Shown here one piece after another: positions 63,343 through 64,000 of a DNA stretch of 64,000 nt (position 1 is the stretch's first letter; each line of letters starts with the position of its first letter). The notes below the pieces were generated by a model. That model was given only the letters and a program-made list of their open reading frames with translations. It was not told the DNA's origin and did no database searches. Source of the stretch: Mycobacterium palustre. Lineage in GTDB: Bacteria; Actinomycetota; Actinomycetes; Mycobacteriales; Mycobacteriaceae. The position numbers and the translations under genes were made by a program. The DNA is taken from the NCBI RefSeq assembly GCF_002101785.1, contig NZ_LQPJ01000094.1, positions 1 to 64,000 of the forward strand, in the 5' to 3' direction.

Positions 63343-63379
63343 GCGAAACCTTGAATGGTTGAGGCTCAAGGGAGTTGTG

Positions 63380-63958
63380 ATGGACACGTTCACGTTAGAC
63401 CCGCGCTGCTGGCGGATCGGCCACATCTTTGGTCGCAATCCGTTGATTCGGCGGGCCGATCGCATCGAGGCCTTGGTCAGGCTGGCCGCGCTCGTGGTGT
63501 CGCTGCTTGCGATACCCGCCGCGGGTGTGGTGGCCGCTGCGGTCTATAGCGCGAGTGAGAGCCGGTACGCCCAGGAGGCGCATGAGCGACACACCGTCCC
63601 GGCAACAGTCATCGACAAGCAGATCGAGGGCTCGAGCATGACCGTCGGAGACGTCAGGTGGCCGGTCGCGGCTGGCTTGCACACCGGCCCGGCTGAGCTC
63701 ACCGCTGCGGTCAACGTCGGTGACCGCGTCCAGATCTGGGTGGACGGGGACGGCAATCAAGTAGAGCCGCCAACCCCGACATGGCATGCCGTGTGCGACG
63801 CGTCCGGGGCTGCACTCGCGATGCTGCTGTGTGTGGGAGTCGGGATCACATCGGTTCTGTCTGGCGTGCTTCTACGGCTCGATCGAGCACGCGACGCTGA
63901 CTGGGAGCATCAGCTTAGATGCCTGGAAGAAGACGGAGGCCGCACAAACCAGCACTGA
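63380..63958 (+). CDS. Two-pass membrane protein, Rv1733c-like
   Basis: A 192-residue protein. The start, with RIGHIFGRNPLIRRADRIEA, and the layout match Rv1733c of M. tuberculosis: a cytosolic arm, membrane helix 1 (about 39-61), an extracytoplasmic domain of some 75 residues with VGDRVQIWVDGDG, then helix 2 (about 143-165) and a short cytosolic tail. Rv1733c is a strongly induced DosR-regulon antigen of unknown function. AAGGGAG lies upstream of ATG 63380. About 135 bases after the ATPase gene, same strand. Confidence 0.88.
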   Translation: MDTFTLDPRCWRIGHIFGRNPLIRRADRIEALVRLAALVVSLLAIPAAGVVAAAVYSASESRYAQEAHERHTVPATVIDKQIEGSSMTVGDVRWPVAAGLHTGPAELTAAVNVGDRVQIWVDGDGNQVEPPTPTWHAVCDASGAALAMLLCVGVGITSVLSGVLLRLDRARDADWEHQLRCLEEDGGRTNQH

Positions 63959-64000
63959 TGGTCGTCGGATTTCGGCTCGTAGGACAAACGCCTCTATGCG

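Overview
The window is high-GC actinobacterial DNA from a Mycobacterium, most likely a nontuberculous slow grower. The gene order of positions 1-28499 matches, inverted, the M. tuberculosis block Rv3209 back to Rv3193c: TetR regulator, DUF3107, DUF3152, MoeZ, LipV, AdnA/AdnB, potassium channel, NudC, mycoredoxin, UvrD2, WhiB7, UbiB-like kinase, PDZ/Lon protease and UPF0182 membrane protein. Family names rest on reading the translations; no database search was run.

Region 1 (1-28500) is the conserved core. It holds two DNA-repair motor systems (AdnAB and UvrD2), thiol and NAD housekeeping (Mrx1, NudC), sulfur-carrier activation (MoeZ) and the intrinsic antibiotic-resistance regulator WhiB7 with its promoter, upstream ORF and leader hairpin. 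Two places are altered. A tandem 48-bp repeat supplies the N-terminus of NudC. Between the Rv3196 and Rv3195 homologues lies extra DNA: a Ca2+/H+ antiporter gene flanked by a duplicated piece of the Rv3196 homologue, then a small ORF overlapping an RbpA gene that sits away from the usual rbpA locus.

Region 2 (28500-40500) is accessory and partly decayed. It has an F420-type oxidoreductase, a GlxA-type regulator, two intact HD-domain proteins and the remnant of a third, a nitroreductase, a frameshifted cupin, and two oppositely oriented copies of a flavoprotein monooxygenase plus alpha/beta hydrolase pair. One copy (+ strand) is a pseudogene pair; the other (- strand) is intact. An AraC regulator closes the region.

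Region 3 (40500-43800) is a probable operon of a Dps ferritin, a hydroxylaminobenzene-mutase-like domain in frame with UbiX, and a UbiD decarboxylase.

Region 4 (43800-53450) is a glycolate/glyoxylate regulon: IclR regulator, Gcl, GlxR and Hyi on the - strand, and GlcD, a glycolate/lactate permease, glycerate kinase and a DsbA-family protein on the + strand. A shared 15-bp inverted motif occurs in front of the regulator and in the divergent promoter region. Together these genes could take up glycolate and convert it through glyoxylate and tartronate semialdehyde to phosphoglycerate.

Region 5 (53500-64000) holds the initiator tRNA gene with a perfect inverted repeat just downstream, a NarK-type transporter, a hotdog protein, two Rossmann-fold proteins, and a set resembling DosR (dormancy) regulon members: CPA2 antiporter, Acg-family protein, MgtA-type P-type ATPase and an Rv1733c-like membrane protein.
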